In this document: positions 54,950 to 64,000 of the stretch, piece by piece | Layout of the letters: every line of letters begins with the position of its first letter | Position numbering within the stretch: the stretch's first letter is position 1 | Assembly: GCA_011390935.1 (NCBI GenBank) | Contig: JAABRL010000010.1 | Span: forward strand, 23,031 to 87,030 | Length of the DNA: 64,000 nucleotides | Reading direction: 5' to 3' | Source: Gemmatimonas sp. | GTDB lineage: Bacteria > Gemmatimonadota > Gemmatimonadetes > Gemmatimonadales > Gemmatimonadaceae | Translations under genes and position numbers: made by a program | Notes under the pieces: model-generated | The model's input: the letters and a program-made list of their open reading frames with translations, nothing else | What the model was told of the DNA's origin: nothing | The model's database searches: none

Positions 54950-55911
54950 GGGCGACGCACCTGGATCACGATGGTGACGACGGTGTTCGGGAACGCCGGA
55001 TCGCCCGCGCCGCTCGACGGACGCGTGTACGAGGTGAACAGATCCAGCGGACGGTTGAGACGATCGACCGTGCCCGACACGGGTGCGTTGATCGGACGAA
55101 TGCCCGGGAGCAGCGACGGCACATTGCCGCTGTTGTCCGCGACCGGGCGCAACGCGGCGGCGCGCTGTTTGGGGAGGGAGAAGCTGGGGGCGAGCAACGC
55201 CGCGCTGGAGTAGGCGCTGAAGGCGCGCTTGCGATCACCCTGCAGCTCCGCTCGCACCCCTTCGCCGTAGGCCACGAGTGCCGCGAGACTCGCGGCCGGC
55301 CGCAGGTCGTCCACGGCCGCGCGCTCGGCGGGTGTGAGCGTGACGCCCAACGCATCGAACAGCCGATAGGCGATCACCTTTTCCGCCGCCAGCAACTCGG
55401 AAGCGCTCGATCGTGCGTCCAACGCCTGCTCGAGCACGCCCGTCTCCACGTTCGCGATGCGGACGCTCAGGCGAAACTCACCGTTCGGCAGCGTATCGAC
55501 CGAACCGAGAATGAGTCGGCGCGCCTGAATGAGCTGACCAACGCGCGGTGCACTGAGCGAATCGACGCGCCCTGCGCCAGCGAGGTCGAGCTCCTGCAGG
55601 ATTTCGCCCAGGCGCGCGCGTTCCACGAGCTGCAGCTGACGACTGCGCGAGAGATCGGTGATGAGCAGATCCGACATCGCAAATCCGAGCGCCGTGAGGC
55701 GCGGATCCGTACCGTTCCACGCGAACGGCGGGACACCCAGCGCGCCGAGCGCGGTGGTGTCGAGGCCACGCTCACGCGCGACGGCCGCGGTGACATTCGC
55801 ATCCGCGAGGGGTTGCGGGGCGTTCGTTGACGGCGCACGGCAGGCGCCGAGCGTGAGAGCCAGCGCACCGCCGGTCAGGAGCCAACGCGTGCGCCTGATG
55901 CCCGGACACAC
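54946..55911 (-). CDS. CsgG/TolB-like lipoprotein
   Basis: LLTGGALALTLGACRAPS; LGVPPFAWNGTDPRLTALGFAMSDLLITDLSRSRQLQLVERARLGEILQELDLA. Confidence 0.78.
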   Translation of the reverse strand: MCPGIRRTRWLLTGGALALTLGACRAPSTNAPQPLADANVTAAVARERGLDTTALGALGVPPFAWNGTDPRLTALGFAMSDLLITDLSRSRQLQLVERARLGEILQELDLAGAGRVDSLSAPRVGQLIQARRLILGSVDTLPNGEFRLSVRIANVETGVLEQALDARSSASELLAAEKVIAYRLFDALGVTLTPAERAAVDDLRPAASLAALVAYGEGVRAELQGDRKRAFSAYSSAALLAPSFSLPKQRAAALRPVADNSGNVPSLLPGIRPINAPVSGTVDRLNRPLDLFTSYTRPSSGAGDPAFPNTVVTIVIQVRRP

Positions 55912-55949
55912 AACACCCGAGTGCTGTCGCGCACTGCGGGTGCACGGTG

Positions 55950-55964
55950 ATGACGTTACGTCAT
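55950..55964. promoter_or_regulatory. Inverted repeat ATGACGT-T-ACGTCAT upstream of the CsgG-like operon
   Basis: Perfect 7+7 inverted repeat about 39 nt upstream of the likely start. Confidence 0.4.
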
Positions 55965-56270
55965 GAGCGTGAATCGGCCGGCTGCATCGCGGTCGTTTCC
56001 TGTGTGGCACGCGTCACCCAACATTGCGAAAGGCCGAGAAGGCACCTGACAACTCGAATGGAACCTGCGGCACATATGCCTCAGCGTCAAGGAAAGTAGA
56101 TTGTGTCATGCACGCCACAGGTGCTGCGGTGCGTCCTCCGCAATCCGTGCACGAAGGCGATCCCCGTCACAGGGGCACATCGCCTCTTCCGGAGGCGATC
56201 CGCTGGTGCGAGGTTCAAGGGCGCAGTCAGACGGCGGCATGCTCTTTGCTGCTTTGCATCGATTCGAGGT

Positions 56271-57953
56271 GTGAGGCGGTCTATCGCTTCGTCTTTCGGA
56301 GGTGTGGTGCGTCGATCACCCGCGGTGCGGTGGGTGTTGGGGGGCTCGGCCGTGGTGGTCGGGGTTGCGACAGCGTTCGCGATCCCGGGCGCGTCCGCGC
56401 GTGCCCCGCACCCCGTGGACGCATCCGAGGCCGCCGCGATCGCGCCATCGGCGCCGCCATCTGAAGCGGATGGCACGTCGTCCGAGGGGCCGTCGCTACA
56501 CGGTGTGATCGGCGTGGCGACCAGCGCCCCCCTGGGTTCGGTGACGGCTGGCCCGAACGGCCGGATCAGCGGCACCGCGTCGCTTCAGGTGGCCGCTCAG
56601 GTCGGCACAACGGCGCGCGGCCTGACGATGGCTCCCCTCGGAGGCGCGAATGCCACCGCACCCTCGTTCGGAGGCGCATCCGCCGGTTCGGCGATGATGA
56701 CTGGGGCGGTGGTTTGCGCGGCCGGCGGCGGGGCGGCGTATGCCGCTGGCGGCGGGATGGGGGGCGGCATGGGCATGGGAGGCGGTGTTGGGAGAGGTCG
56801 AGCAGCTTCGACTGCACCTGCTCGCCGTTCGTCGCTGTCGCTTCCCGGTCGCCCAGCGCCGGCGCGGGTCGACCTGACCGCGAGCGCCGAGCTGGCGTCG
56901 CCAGTCAGCACGCTAGTACCGGAAACGGCAGCAGCACCCGTCGCTCCGGCATCCGCCAGCACCACGTTGCCAGAGGCGGCCACGCCATCACGACCGGCGA
57001 GCGCGGTCACCCCATCGACGCGCTCGACGCCCTCCAGTCGCACGACCCCCTCGGTAACACCACCGAGCACGGTCACGGAGCCGTCGAGCAGCGTGCCTCC
57101 CATGGCATCACCACGCGCCGCGTCGCGCACCTCGACGCCGACCGCCACGTCGGTCGCGCGCGGTGGCAGCAGCACGCCGACCGCTGCGAGCCGCACTGCC
57201 CCAACGGCGTCGACGCCGACGAGCAGCGGCGCACCGCCTGAATCGACGCCCACCAGCCGCACCATGTCGCTGCTGGGGCGCACCGTTGGCCTCGGCCCCG
57301 ATGCGCGGGATATCGACCTCACCGCGTCGGGGTTGGCCAATGGCGCGCTGCTCACCGACCAGCTGCTCGCATCGCAGGGGGTGGCCCTCGAGGGCGCGAC
57401 CTACTTCGGCTCGAGCGCGGGGGCGGGCGCATTCAACGCCTTCACGGCGCTCTACGACACACCAGCGCTCCAGAACGGTAGTTCGGCGTCGCCGACCGAG
57501 ACGCTGACCATGCGCTTCGCGCGCCCGGTACGCGCGGTTGGATTCAATCTGTTCGCGGTGCAGTTCGATGAATCGTTCGTGCGCAGCGGCCTCGCGTCCG
57601 GGCCGTCGTTCACCGTGCAGTACGACAATGGTGACGAGCTGCGCGTGGAACGCCCCGTCGTTCAGGATCCCACGCTCTATCGGCTCCTGCCGCCCTCGCA
57701 GCGTCCCGATCCACTCTGGTGGGTGTTCGAGCAGGGCGGCCTCATCAGCAGCCTTACGGTGCACGCCCCGATCTTCTTCGCGTCGGAGCTCGAGTTCGGC
57801 TTCTCCGACGTGGTGGGTGACCTGTATCTCGCCAATCTGCAGGTGATCGACGCGGCGGAGCCTGCGGAGCCGATGCCTGTGCCGGAGCCATCGTCGCTCG
57901 CACTGCTCGGACTCGGCGTCGCGTCGCTCGCGCTACTGCGCCGTCGTCGCTGA
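56271..57953 (+). CDS. PEP-CTERM sorting domain protein with Ser/Thr/Pro-rich linker
   Basis: C-term VPEPSSLALLGLGVASLALLRRRR; N-term hydrophobic segment; start uncertain. Confidence 0.8.
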   Translation: MRRSIASSFGGVVRRSPAVRWVLGGSAVVVGVATAFAIPGASARAPHPVDASEAAAIAPSAPPSEADGTSSEGPSLHGVIGVATSAPLGSVTAGPNGRISGTASLQVAAQVGTTARGLTMAPLGGANATAPSFGGASAGSAMMTGAVVCAAGGGAAYAAGGGMGGGMGMGGGVGRGRAASTAPARRSSLSLPGRPAPARVDLTASAELASPVSTLVPETAAAPVAPASASTTLPEAATPSRPASAVTPSTRSTPSSRTTPSVTPPSTVTEPSSSVPPMASPRAASRTSTPTATSVARGGSSTPTAASRTAPTASTPTSSGAPPESTPTSRTMSLLGRTVGLGPDARDIDLTASGLANGALLTDQLLASQGVALEGATYFGSSAGAGAFNAFTALYDTPALQNGSSASPTETLTMRFARPVRAVGFNLFAVQFDESFVRSGLASGPSFTVQYDNGDELRVERPVVQDPTLYRLLPPSQRPDPLWWVFEQGGLISSLTVHAPIFFASELEFGFSDVVGDLYLANLQVIDAAEPAEPMPVPEPSSLALLGLGVASLALLRRRR

Positions 57954-58077
57954 GTGTGACGCCGTTCGCTCGGCGAGCGGCTGCCCACTCGTTCCAGCAT
58001 GCCGTCAACGTCGCGAAGCAGTGCGCAAGCTGCGCTCTCGCACAGGGGGTTTTTCGCTCTCCCAGACCAGGCATTGT

Positions 58078-58152
58078 TGCACTGGTCATGCAACCGTTCC
58101 GCGTGTATGACTGCAGATACGCGGAGCCGTTCGCTGCAACGGTTCCGGTGCA
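58078..58152 (+). other. Nested-stem structured region upstream of lipoprotein gene
   Basis: tgcactgg/ccggtgca, aaccgtt/aacggtt, ccgcgt/acgcgg nested; SD gggagg follows at about 58165. Confidence 0.4.
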
Positions 58153-58175
58153 CGAACCGTCGTAGGGAGGAACTC

Positions 58176-58673
58176 GTGTCCACATCAGGCGTGCAGATGC
58201 ACATCGCGCCCAAAGTCCGTACACGGCGTCTTGCGATCGCATCGGCGTTGCTCGCCGTGGCTGCGAACCTTCTCGTCAGCTGTAACGAGGCGACCGCGCC
58301 CGATTCCATGGCGCGCGACGTGCGACTGGTCAGCGAACAGGCCGACTATCGGGCGGGCGATGTTGCGCGCCTCGCGGTCATCAACGCAAGCGATCGCCCC
58401 ATCACCGGGGGCCTCTGCCCGCTGTCGCTGCAGCGGCTGCAGCAAGGGCGCTGGTTTCCCGTGTTGCACGACGCGCAGGGATTGGTGAGCGAGTGCGATG
58501 CCATCCGGGTTCTGGTGCAACCGGGCGACAGCCTCGCCCTATTCATGCGGCTGGATTCCAGTCTGTCCCCCGGCACGTATCGCATCGAGCACGGTAACCT
58601 TCGCTTCGACGCGGGCGCCACGCTGCGCGACCTGCGCACCGACCCGTTCGACGTCATTGCGAACGATCGGTGA
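58176..58673 (+). CDS. Small lipoprotein
   Basis: GTG start with SD GGGAGG; MHIAPKVRTRRLAIASALLAVAANLLVSCNEATAPD. Confidence 0.65.
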   Translation: MSTSGVQMHIAPKVRTRRLAIASALLAVAANLLVSCNEATAPDSMARDVRLVSEQADYRAGDVARLAVINASDRPITGGLCPLSLQRLQQGRWFPVLHDAQGLVSECDAIRVLVQPGDSLALFMRLDSSLSPGTYRIEHGNLRFDAGATLRDLRTDPFDVIANDR

Positions 58674-58709
58674 CGCGCGCCGGATGAACCGCGATGCCTT
58701 GCGTCGCGC

Positions 58710-59954
58710 TCAGCCTGCAAAGAGTCCGATGAACAGCTGGCAGAAGAGCGCGCCGACGATCGTCATCGCGAAGCCCCACAGCAGCAGACGACGGAAGAGC
58801 GGCTTCGCATCCTGACCCGCGGGAAGCGCCGCAATGCACAACGCACCGATCGTGGAGAGTGGTGACACATCCACCAGCGCGGCGCCCACGTTGATGCTGA
58901 GCGCGATTTCGAGCGGATTGCCACCGCCGAGCTTTTCCACCATGCCGGGAATCGTGGGCAGGAAGGTGGGATACACCACGCCCGACGTGGAGCTGTACGA
59001 CGAAATCGCGCCCGTGATGAACGCGATCACGCCGTTCACACTCTCGGGCGTGGCGATCTGCGCGAGCAGTGTGGTGAACAGGTCCATGCCGCCGGTGCCA
59101 TCGAGCACGCCGATCAGCACGCTCACGCCGCACACCATCACGATCACGTTCCACGGGACTCGGCGCAGCATCTCGGTGTCGTCGCCGGCATGCACCAGCA
59201 CGAGCAGTGCAGCGGCGGCGAATGCCGCGAAGCCCAGGTTCACCTTGAGCAGCACCACGGCCAGCACCCACACCGTGCCGACCACCAGCGTGATGCGATG
59301 CGAACGGGTGAACGGTTCCGCGTTGGGCAGTGTGACCGATTCCGTGGCGCGCATGAGCTGCAGTCCGCCGAAGAGCAGCCACGCCGCGAGCGCGGCCAGC
59401 ACGTGCGCCGCAAAGTTGGCGGCCCACACGGGCCACTCGTGCCCCGTGAGTCCGGCGCGCGCCATGCCGTCGGCTACGATCACGCCGACAGCACTGAACG
59501 GCGACAGATTGCCGGCGTTGGCGCCGTTGCCGATCATGAGCGCGGTGAGCAGTGCGGGAATGCCTGCGCGTGCACCGGCCGCCATGGCCAGCGGCGCGAG
59601 CAGCGCGACGGCGGCGATCGCTCCGGGCCCCATCGTGCTCACCATGCACGCGAGGGCGAAGAACAGCAGCGGCAGGCGTGACGCGCGACCGCCGCTGAGG
59701 GACAGTGCGCGTTGCGTGAGCACCCCCATGGTGCCATTCGCCTGCGCCACGCCGAAGAGCAGCGTGACGCCGAGCAGCGTGATGAACAGCGATGCGGGAA
59801 ACGCGTCCATGAGCGTCTTCACACTCCAGCCGGCACCGTACAGCGCGATCGGCCACGCGAGGGCGACGGCGAGCACGCCGACGTTCAATCGCGTGCCGAA
59901 GCTCGCGACGATCACGAGGCCAAGTGCACCCACCGACAGGAGCGCCGGATTCAC
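58710..59954 (-). CDS. DASS/MatC-like carboxylate (malonate) transporter
   Basis: Multi-TM; PLLFFALACMVSTMGPGAIAAVALLAPLA...MIGNGANAGNLSPFSAVGVIVADGM; next to a MatB-like ligase. Confidence 0.75.
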   Translation of the reverse strand: MNPALLSVGALGLVIVASFGTRLNVGVLAVALAWPIALYGAGWSVKTLMDAFPASLFITLLGVTLLFGVAQANGTMGVLTQRALSLSGGRASRLPLLFFALACMVSTMGPGAIAAVALLAPLAMAAGARAGIPALLTALMIGNGANAGNLSPFSAVGVIVADGMARAGLTGHEWPVWAANFAAHVLAALAAWLLFGGLQLMRATESVTLPNAEPFTRSHRITLVVGTVWVLAVVLLKVNLGFAAFAAAALLVLVHAGDDTEMLRRVPWNVIVMVCGVSVLIGVLDGTGGMDLFTTLLAQIATPESVNGVIAFITGAISSYSSTSGVVYPTFLPTIPGMVEKLGGGNPLEIALSINVGAALVDVSPLSTIGALCIAALPAGQDAKPLFRRLLLWGFAMTIVGALFCQLFIGLFAG

Positions 59955-61495
59955 GGCGCGTATGGTGGCAGCAGGTGCTTCTGCACCTTGCCGAGCGCGG
60001 TACGGGGGAGCGCGTCAACGCGCACGTAGGCGCGCGGCAGTTTGAACGAGGCGATCTGCGCGCGCAGCGACGTGGTGAGCGCGTCAGCATCCGGGGCGTG
60101 ATCGCACACCAGATAGGCCACCGGAATCTCGCCACGCACCGTATCGGCGACGCCGACGACCGCCGCCTCACGCACGCCAGGCTCGGCGAGTAGCAGCTCC
60201 TCGATTTCGCGCGGATAGATGTTGAAGCCGCCCGAGATGATCAGGTCGCTGCGCCGACCCTGCAGCGTGATGTAGCCGTCGGCCGCACGCGCCCCGATGT
60301 CGCCGGTGCGAAACCAGCCGTCGTGAAATGCGGCCGCGGTGGCATCCGGGCGGTCCCAGTAGCCGTGACAGACGTTGGCGCCACGCACCCACAGTTCGCC
60401 GGCGGTCTCATTCGTGATGGACGCGCCCGATTCGTCGCGAATGTCCACGTCCACGCCCGGGAGTGGCACACCGACGGTGCCCGCTCTCCGCTCGCCCTCG
60501 AGCGGATTGCTCACGTTCATGAGCGTTTCCGTCATGCCGTACCGTTCGAGAATCACGTGGCCATAGCGCTCGCGAAACGCCTCGAGCACCTGCGCCGGCA
60601 GCGGTGCCGACCCGGACACGAACAGGCGCATGTGCGCGCCAATGGTGCGCGCGCGATCTGGTGGCGCGTCGAGCAACCGCACGTACATGGTGGGCACGCC
60701 GAAGAACAGCGTGGGCCGGTAGGCATCGAACCACGCCAGCGCACGCTCGTGCTCGAAGCGCGCGACCAACTTCATATGGCACCCCGACGCCAGCCAGCAC
60801 TGAATACCGTTGCCGAGTCCGTGCACATGAAAGAGCGGCAACGCGGCGAGGTAGCGATCGGTCGCCGTGATCTGCCACGCCGCCACGAGCGCGCGCGCGT
60901 TGGCCACGAAGTTGCCATGCGTGAGCACGGCGCCCTTGGCGAGCCCGGTCGTTCCCGATGTGTAGATCAGTGCGGCCGGCGTATCACTCGTGACCTCGGC
61001 GACGGGCACCGCGGACACCCGTGCCTGGTGCTCGCCATCGACGACTGCGCGACGATCGTGCGCATCGAGTGCGCGATCGAGCTCGCGCATGGCATCGCAC
61101 TCGCGCTCGAGCGCGTCCACGCACCACCACGCCGTGTTGGGCGGCAGATCGGCGGCGTGTTCGGCCGTTGTGATCACGGCGCGCGGCCGCGCATCGCCCA
61201 CGATGTGCGCGATCTCCCGTCCCTTGTAGAGCACGTTGATGGGCACCACGATCACGCCCATCATCATGGCGGCCAGCCACAGATCGATGATCGCCACCCG
61301 GTTGGGCAGGCAGAAGGCGACCCGATCTCCCGAACGCACACCGCGAGCCGCGAGTGCGCGCGCCATTCGGTCTCGGCGCGCCGCGAGTTCACCGAAGGTG
61401 AAGGTGCGCACGGTGCCATCCGAGGCCGCTGCTTCGAGGGCGGGCTGTTCGGCGCGATCGTGCAGCGACGCGTGGTAGAGCTCGGGCAGGTTCAT
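59951..61495 (-). CDS. Acyl-CoA synthetase, malonyl-CoA synthetase (MatB)-like
   Basis: AALIYTSGTTGLAKGAVLTHGNF...ERYGMTETLM...GWFRTGDIGARAADGYITLQGRRSDLIISGGFNIYPREIEELL. Confidence 0.88.
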   Translation of the reverse strand: MNLPELYHASLHDRAEQPALEAAASDGTVRTFTFGELAARRDRMARALAARGVRSGDRVAFCLPNRVAIIDLWLAAMMMGVIVVPINVLYKGREIAHIVGDARPRAVITTAEHAADLPPNTAWWCVDALERECDAMRELDRALDAHDRRAVVDGEHQARVSAVPVAEVTSDTPAALIYTSGTTGLAKGAVLTHGNFVANARALVAAWQITATDRYLAALPLFHVHGLGNGIQCWLASGCHMKLVARFEHERALAWFDAYRPTLFFGVPTMYVRLLDAPPDRARTIGAHMRLFVSGSAPLPAQVLEAFRERYGHVILERYGMTETLMNVSNPLEGERRAGTVGVPLPGVDVDIRDESGASITNETAGELWVRGANVCHGYWDRPDATAAAFHDGWFRTGDIGARAADGYITLQGRRSDLIISGGFNIYPREIEELLLAEPGVREAAVVGVADTVRGEIPVAYLVCDHAPDADALTTSLRAQIASFKLPRAYVRVDALPRTALGKVQKHLLPPYAP

Positions 61496-61514
61496 TGGGC
61501 GGCAGTGTGCGCGG

Positions 61515-62648
61515 TTACGGGCGACGCGCGCTGTCGAGCACGTCGAGAAACGCATCCGGCGCGCCGAGGGAACGCCGCGCGGCACCGCGAGCACAGAGGG
61601 CGCCTACCACGTTGCCGGTGCCGCTGTAGCCGCCCACACCCCACACACCGGGCGCGAATGTGTCTACTACCGGCAGTTCATCGCGTGTGTACGTAACCTG
61701 CGCAGCCCACCGATGCGTGATCGCGGCCATCGTACCAATGCGTGTGCGCAGCCGATGCTCGAGCCACCCTTGAATGCTCGCGCTCGGCGTGTCGCGCGTG
61801 GTGTACTCTTCGGCCTCGCACTGATCGCGACCACCGCCCAGCAGCACCCGTCCATCGGGCAACTGCTGCCAGTAGTCGTAGCCGAACCGCGCGTACACCG
61901 GACGCGGAATCTGCACGTCGTCGGTGGGCGCGGTCGCGAGCATCTGCAAGCGCACCTGTCGCAGTCGATCTGCTGCCGCCGGCAGCAGCGACGCCAGCGC
62001 ACCATCGGCGCATACGAGGATGGTGGGTGCGCGAATCACCGCGCCGTTCGTGAGCTCCACCGCGCCCTCGTGCACGGCGCACACGCGCGTCTGTTCGTAC
62101 AGCGTGGCGCCCTCGGTCTCTGCACGTGCCGCGAGGACGAGCGCGCGTCGCACCGGATGGCAGGCCCCGTCGTCGGGAAACACCAGCCCGACACCTTCCG
62201 GCCCTGCATATCGCTCCACGCGCAGGCCGTCGCGCTGCATGGCGGTGTACTGTCGCTCGCAATCCTCGCGCTCCGTTTCGTCCTCCCACACACGCAACGA
62301 GCCGTGCCACCATGTCTCGTGCGGCGTGTCGCGACGCATGCGAAGCAGTTCTTCAAGTGTGAAGCGATACAGCGCCGCGGCGGCATCGCCCCACTGCGTC
62401 ACACCATCGTGATGAAACGCGGCCATGCCACCGAGCAGAAGTCCGCCGTTGCGGCCCGCCGCCTGCCCCGCAATGCGTCCGGCATCCACACCGATCACAC
62501 GCGCGCCAAGCGCGCGCGCTTCTCGAGCCGCGGACAGTCCGGAACCGCCCAGGCCGACCACGCACACATCGGCCTCCGCATCGTGCGTGAGCGACGGGCG
62601 AACGGGATGTTCGATGCCATCCCACCAGGCGCTGGTGTTTGCTGTCAT
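61515..62648 (-). CDS. FAD-dependent oxidoreductase (DAO family)
   Basis: ADVCVVGLGGSGLSAAREARALGARVIGVDAGRIAGQAAGRNGG...VWGVGGYSGTGNVVGALCARGA. Confidence 0.85.
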   Translation of the reverse strand: MTANTSAWWDGIEHPVRPSLTHDAEADVCVVGLGGSGLSAAREARALGARVIGVDAGRIAGQAAGRNGGLLLGGMAAFHHDGVTQWGDAAAALYRFTLEELLRMRRDTPHETWWHGSLRVWEDETEREDCERQYTAMQRDGLRVERYAGPEGVGLVFPDDGACHPVRRALVLAARAETEGATLYEQTRVCAVHEGAVELTNGAVIRAPTILVCADGALASLLPAAADRLRQVRLQMLATAPTDDVQIPRPVYARFGYDYWQQLPDGRVLLGGGRDQCEAEEYTTRDTPSASIQGWLEHRLRTRIGTMAAITHRWAAQVTYTRDELPVVDTFAPGVWGVGGYSGTGNVVGALCARGAARRSLGAPDAFLDVLDSARRP

Positions 62649-63190
62649 GATTCGATCGAGGTGAGCAGCGCGTGCAGTTTCAGCACCGTGGCCCAGTTGC
62701 GAGTGGTCACGTGTCGTCCGACGCGTCCCATCAGGGCACTCGCCGCCTTGCTCTCGAGCACGCCGTGCGCGCTATAGAGATATGCTGCGTGCGCGCCGAG
62801 CACGAACGCTTCGTCGCTCGTCACCAGTGGTGCAATCGCCGACAACTCGGCCAGCGCACTCGGCTCCGGTGCGAAGCTGACGAACAGTCGCGACGGGTTG
62901 CGGTCGGGGGCCACAATTGTGTTTTCGGCGACGATCGCGTGCATCGTCTCCTCCGGCACCACGATCACCGGCACATCCACCTGCATCGTGTCCAGGAGTG
63001 CCGAACGAGTACTCTGCGCAAGGCTGTCCCAGCTGCGTGCAGGAACGCGTCCCACGGCGTTGCCACTGTTGAGCAGTGTGCGTACGTCTTCCAGGCCGAG
63101 CGCACCGAGTACCTCGCGAAACGCGGCCATGGGTACGCGATTGCGGCCTCCCACGTTCACGCCGCGCAACAACACGATCACCCGCGTCAT
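62645..63190 (-). CDS. DUF1697 family protein
   Basis: MTRVIVLLRGVNVGGRNRVPMAAFREVLGALGLEDVRTLLNSGNAVG. Confidence 0.88.
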   Translation of the reverse strand: MTRVIVLLRGVNVGGRNRVPMAAFREVLGALGLEDVRTLLNSGNAVGRVPARSWDSLAQSTRSALLDTMQVDVPVIVVPEETMHAIVAENTIVAPDRNPSRLFVSFAPEPSALAELSAIAPLVTSDEAFVLGAHAAYLYSAHGVLESKAASALMGRVGRHVTTRNWATVLKLHALLTSIES

Positions 63191-63203
63191 GCGCCGTGCA
63201 CGC

Positions 63204-63788
63204 TTAGGGCGCTGGCCGGCGATAGCGTCCGACGAGCACGCCCTTGCCACGCACGTGGCCGGCCATCGCCGCCATCACGGCGGCGCGCGTTCCGGCGGGG
63301 CTGAGGCCGATTGGGGCCACGGTGATCGGCACGTCGAGTGCGTACAGCTCGAACACGTAGTGATGCATCGGGCCCGTGCTCGCCGCTGCTGGCCCACGAT
63401 AGTACGGTCCGCTGGCGCTGATCTGCCGCATGCCCCCGTCCAGCAGTGCGCCTTGAGGAACGCCTTCAGCGAGCGCGCGCGCCGAACCGGGGATGTTCCA
63501 CACCATCCAGTGCAGCAGATCGTCGGTACCATCGCCGATGGCGGCGTCCACGTCGTGCACGAGCAGCACGAAGCTGCGCGTGGAATCGGGGACGTTGCTC
63601 CACGCGAGCGGTGGCGATACATCGCGGCCGGCCTGTGCGTGACGCATCGGGATCACCTCACCGTCGGCGAACGCTGGCGAGGTGAGCGTGAACGCCGTGA
63701 GGCCGGCGCGCGGTTGGGCGTCAACCGCGCGCGCGCACAGTACGACCGCGGCCGCGAGCACGGCCATCCACCGAACGCGGCCACTCAT
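63204..63788 (-). CDS. YbhB/YbcL (Raf kinase inhibitor-like, PEBP) family protein
   Basis: FTLTSPAFADGEVIPMRHAQAGRDVSPPLAWSNVPDSTRSFVLLVHDVDA...LHWMVWNIPGSARALAEGVP. Confidence 0.9.
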   Translation of the reverse strand: MSGRVRWMAVLAAAVVLCARAVDAQPRAGLTAFTLTSPAFADGEVIPMRHAQAGRDVSPPLAWSNVPDSTRSFVLLVHDVDAAIGDGTDDLLHWMVWNIPGSARALAEGVPQGALLDGGMRQISASGPYYRGPAAASTGPMHHYVFELYALDVPITVAPIGLSPAGTRAAVMAAMAGHVRGKGVLVGRYRRPAP

Positions 63789-64000
63789 CGGAACGAACTC
63801 GGCTGTGTGGCGCGCCAGGCATCGTATCGCGTGCGCAGCGTCTTCACCGGGTTGAGATTCTCCCCCGGCTTGATGGCGTGCGGGCCGCCCTGCTCGGGCT
63901 GCGCCACGGTGAGGTACATCGCGTAGCGGCCGTCATTATGCGACGTGCCGCTCGGATCGGCGCTGTTGGCCATGAGAATGTACGCGATGTATGACGTACG
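63785..64000 (-). CDS. C-terminal part of an unidentified protein (truncated by window end)
   Basis: Open frame to the edge: RTSYIAYILMANSADPSGTSHNDGRYAMYLTVAQPEQGG...QPSSFR. Confidence 0.4.
   Translation of the reverse strand, partial: RTSYIAYILMANSADPSGTSHNDGRYAMYLTVAQPEQGGPHAIKPGENLNPVKTLRTRYDAWRATQPSSFR

Noticed and set aside
1-64000. CRISPR arrays, tRNA/rRNA genes, transposases or prophage
   Set aside because: No repeat-spacer arrays, cloverleaf-type genes or transposase/integrase-like ORFs were recognized by eye; a tRNAscan/Infernal run would be needed to exclude them formally.

Overview
High-GC bacterial chromosome window, probably a diderm because P- and L-ring genes are present. 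Style and gene content suggest Gemmatimonadota, but this is inference. About 1.7-37 kb is a near-complete flagellar locus, almost all on the minus strand. In transcription order from 37 kb down it reads: flgB flgC hyp fliE fliF fliG fliH fliI fliJ motE-like fliK flgD flgE | fliL fliM fliN fliO-fliP fusion | fliQ fliR flhB flhA flhF flhG fliA swrB-like | accessory island | flgF flgG flgA flgH flgI flgJ flgN flgK csrA motA motB, followed by a convergent EAL-HDOD gene. Flagellin, fliD, fliS, flgL, flgM and cheA/Y/W are not in the window. About 37-64 kb holds ordinary and accessory genes: two amidases, two Ser/Thr kinases, an MCP, a patatin-like protein, two CsgG/TolB-like proteins, a CsgG-like/beta-barrel/Cys-repeat-lipoprotein operon, a PEP-CTERM protein, a matC/matB-like pair, an FAD oxidoreductase, DUF1697 and YbhB. 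Main observations: (1) FliK carries an embedded M15-type peptidoglycan peptidase domain while FlgJ lacks its hydrolase domain; (2) FliO and FliP are one ORF; (3) an accessory island inside the locus contains a protease lipoprotein with a C10 tract in its signal peptide, a tandem duplication with a protease remnant, and a 26-bp perfect inverted repeat; (4) a CGGCA-N5-TGCCG inverted-repeat family and a shared box lie upstream of three flagellar operons; (5) the flgB leader has an SD-sequestering hairpin; (6) the FlhG-like ATPase has a degenerate P-loop; (7) a ChpT/pseudokinase-like gene is inserted between csrA and motA. All assignments come from reading the sequence; no searches were run.
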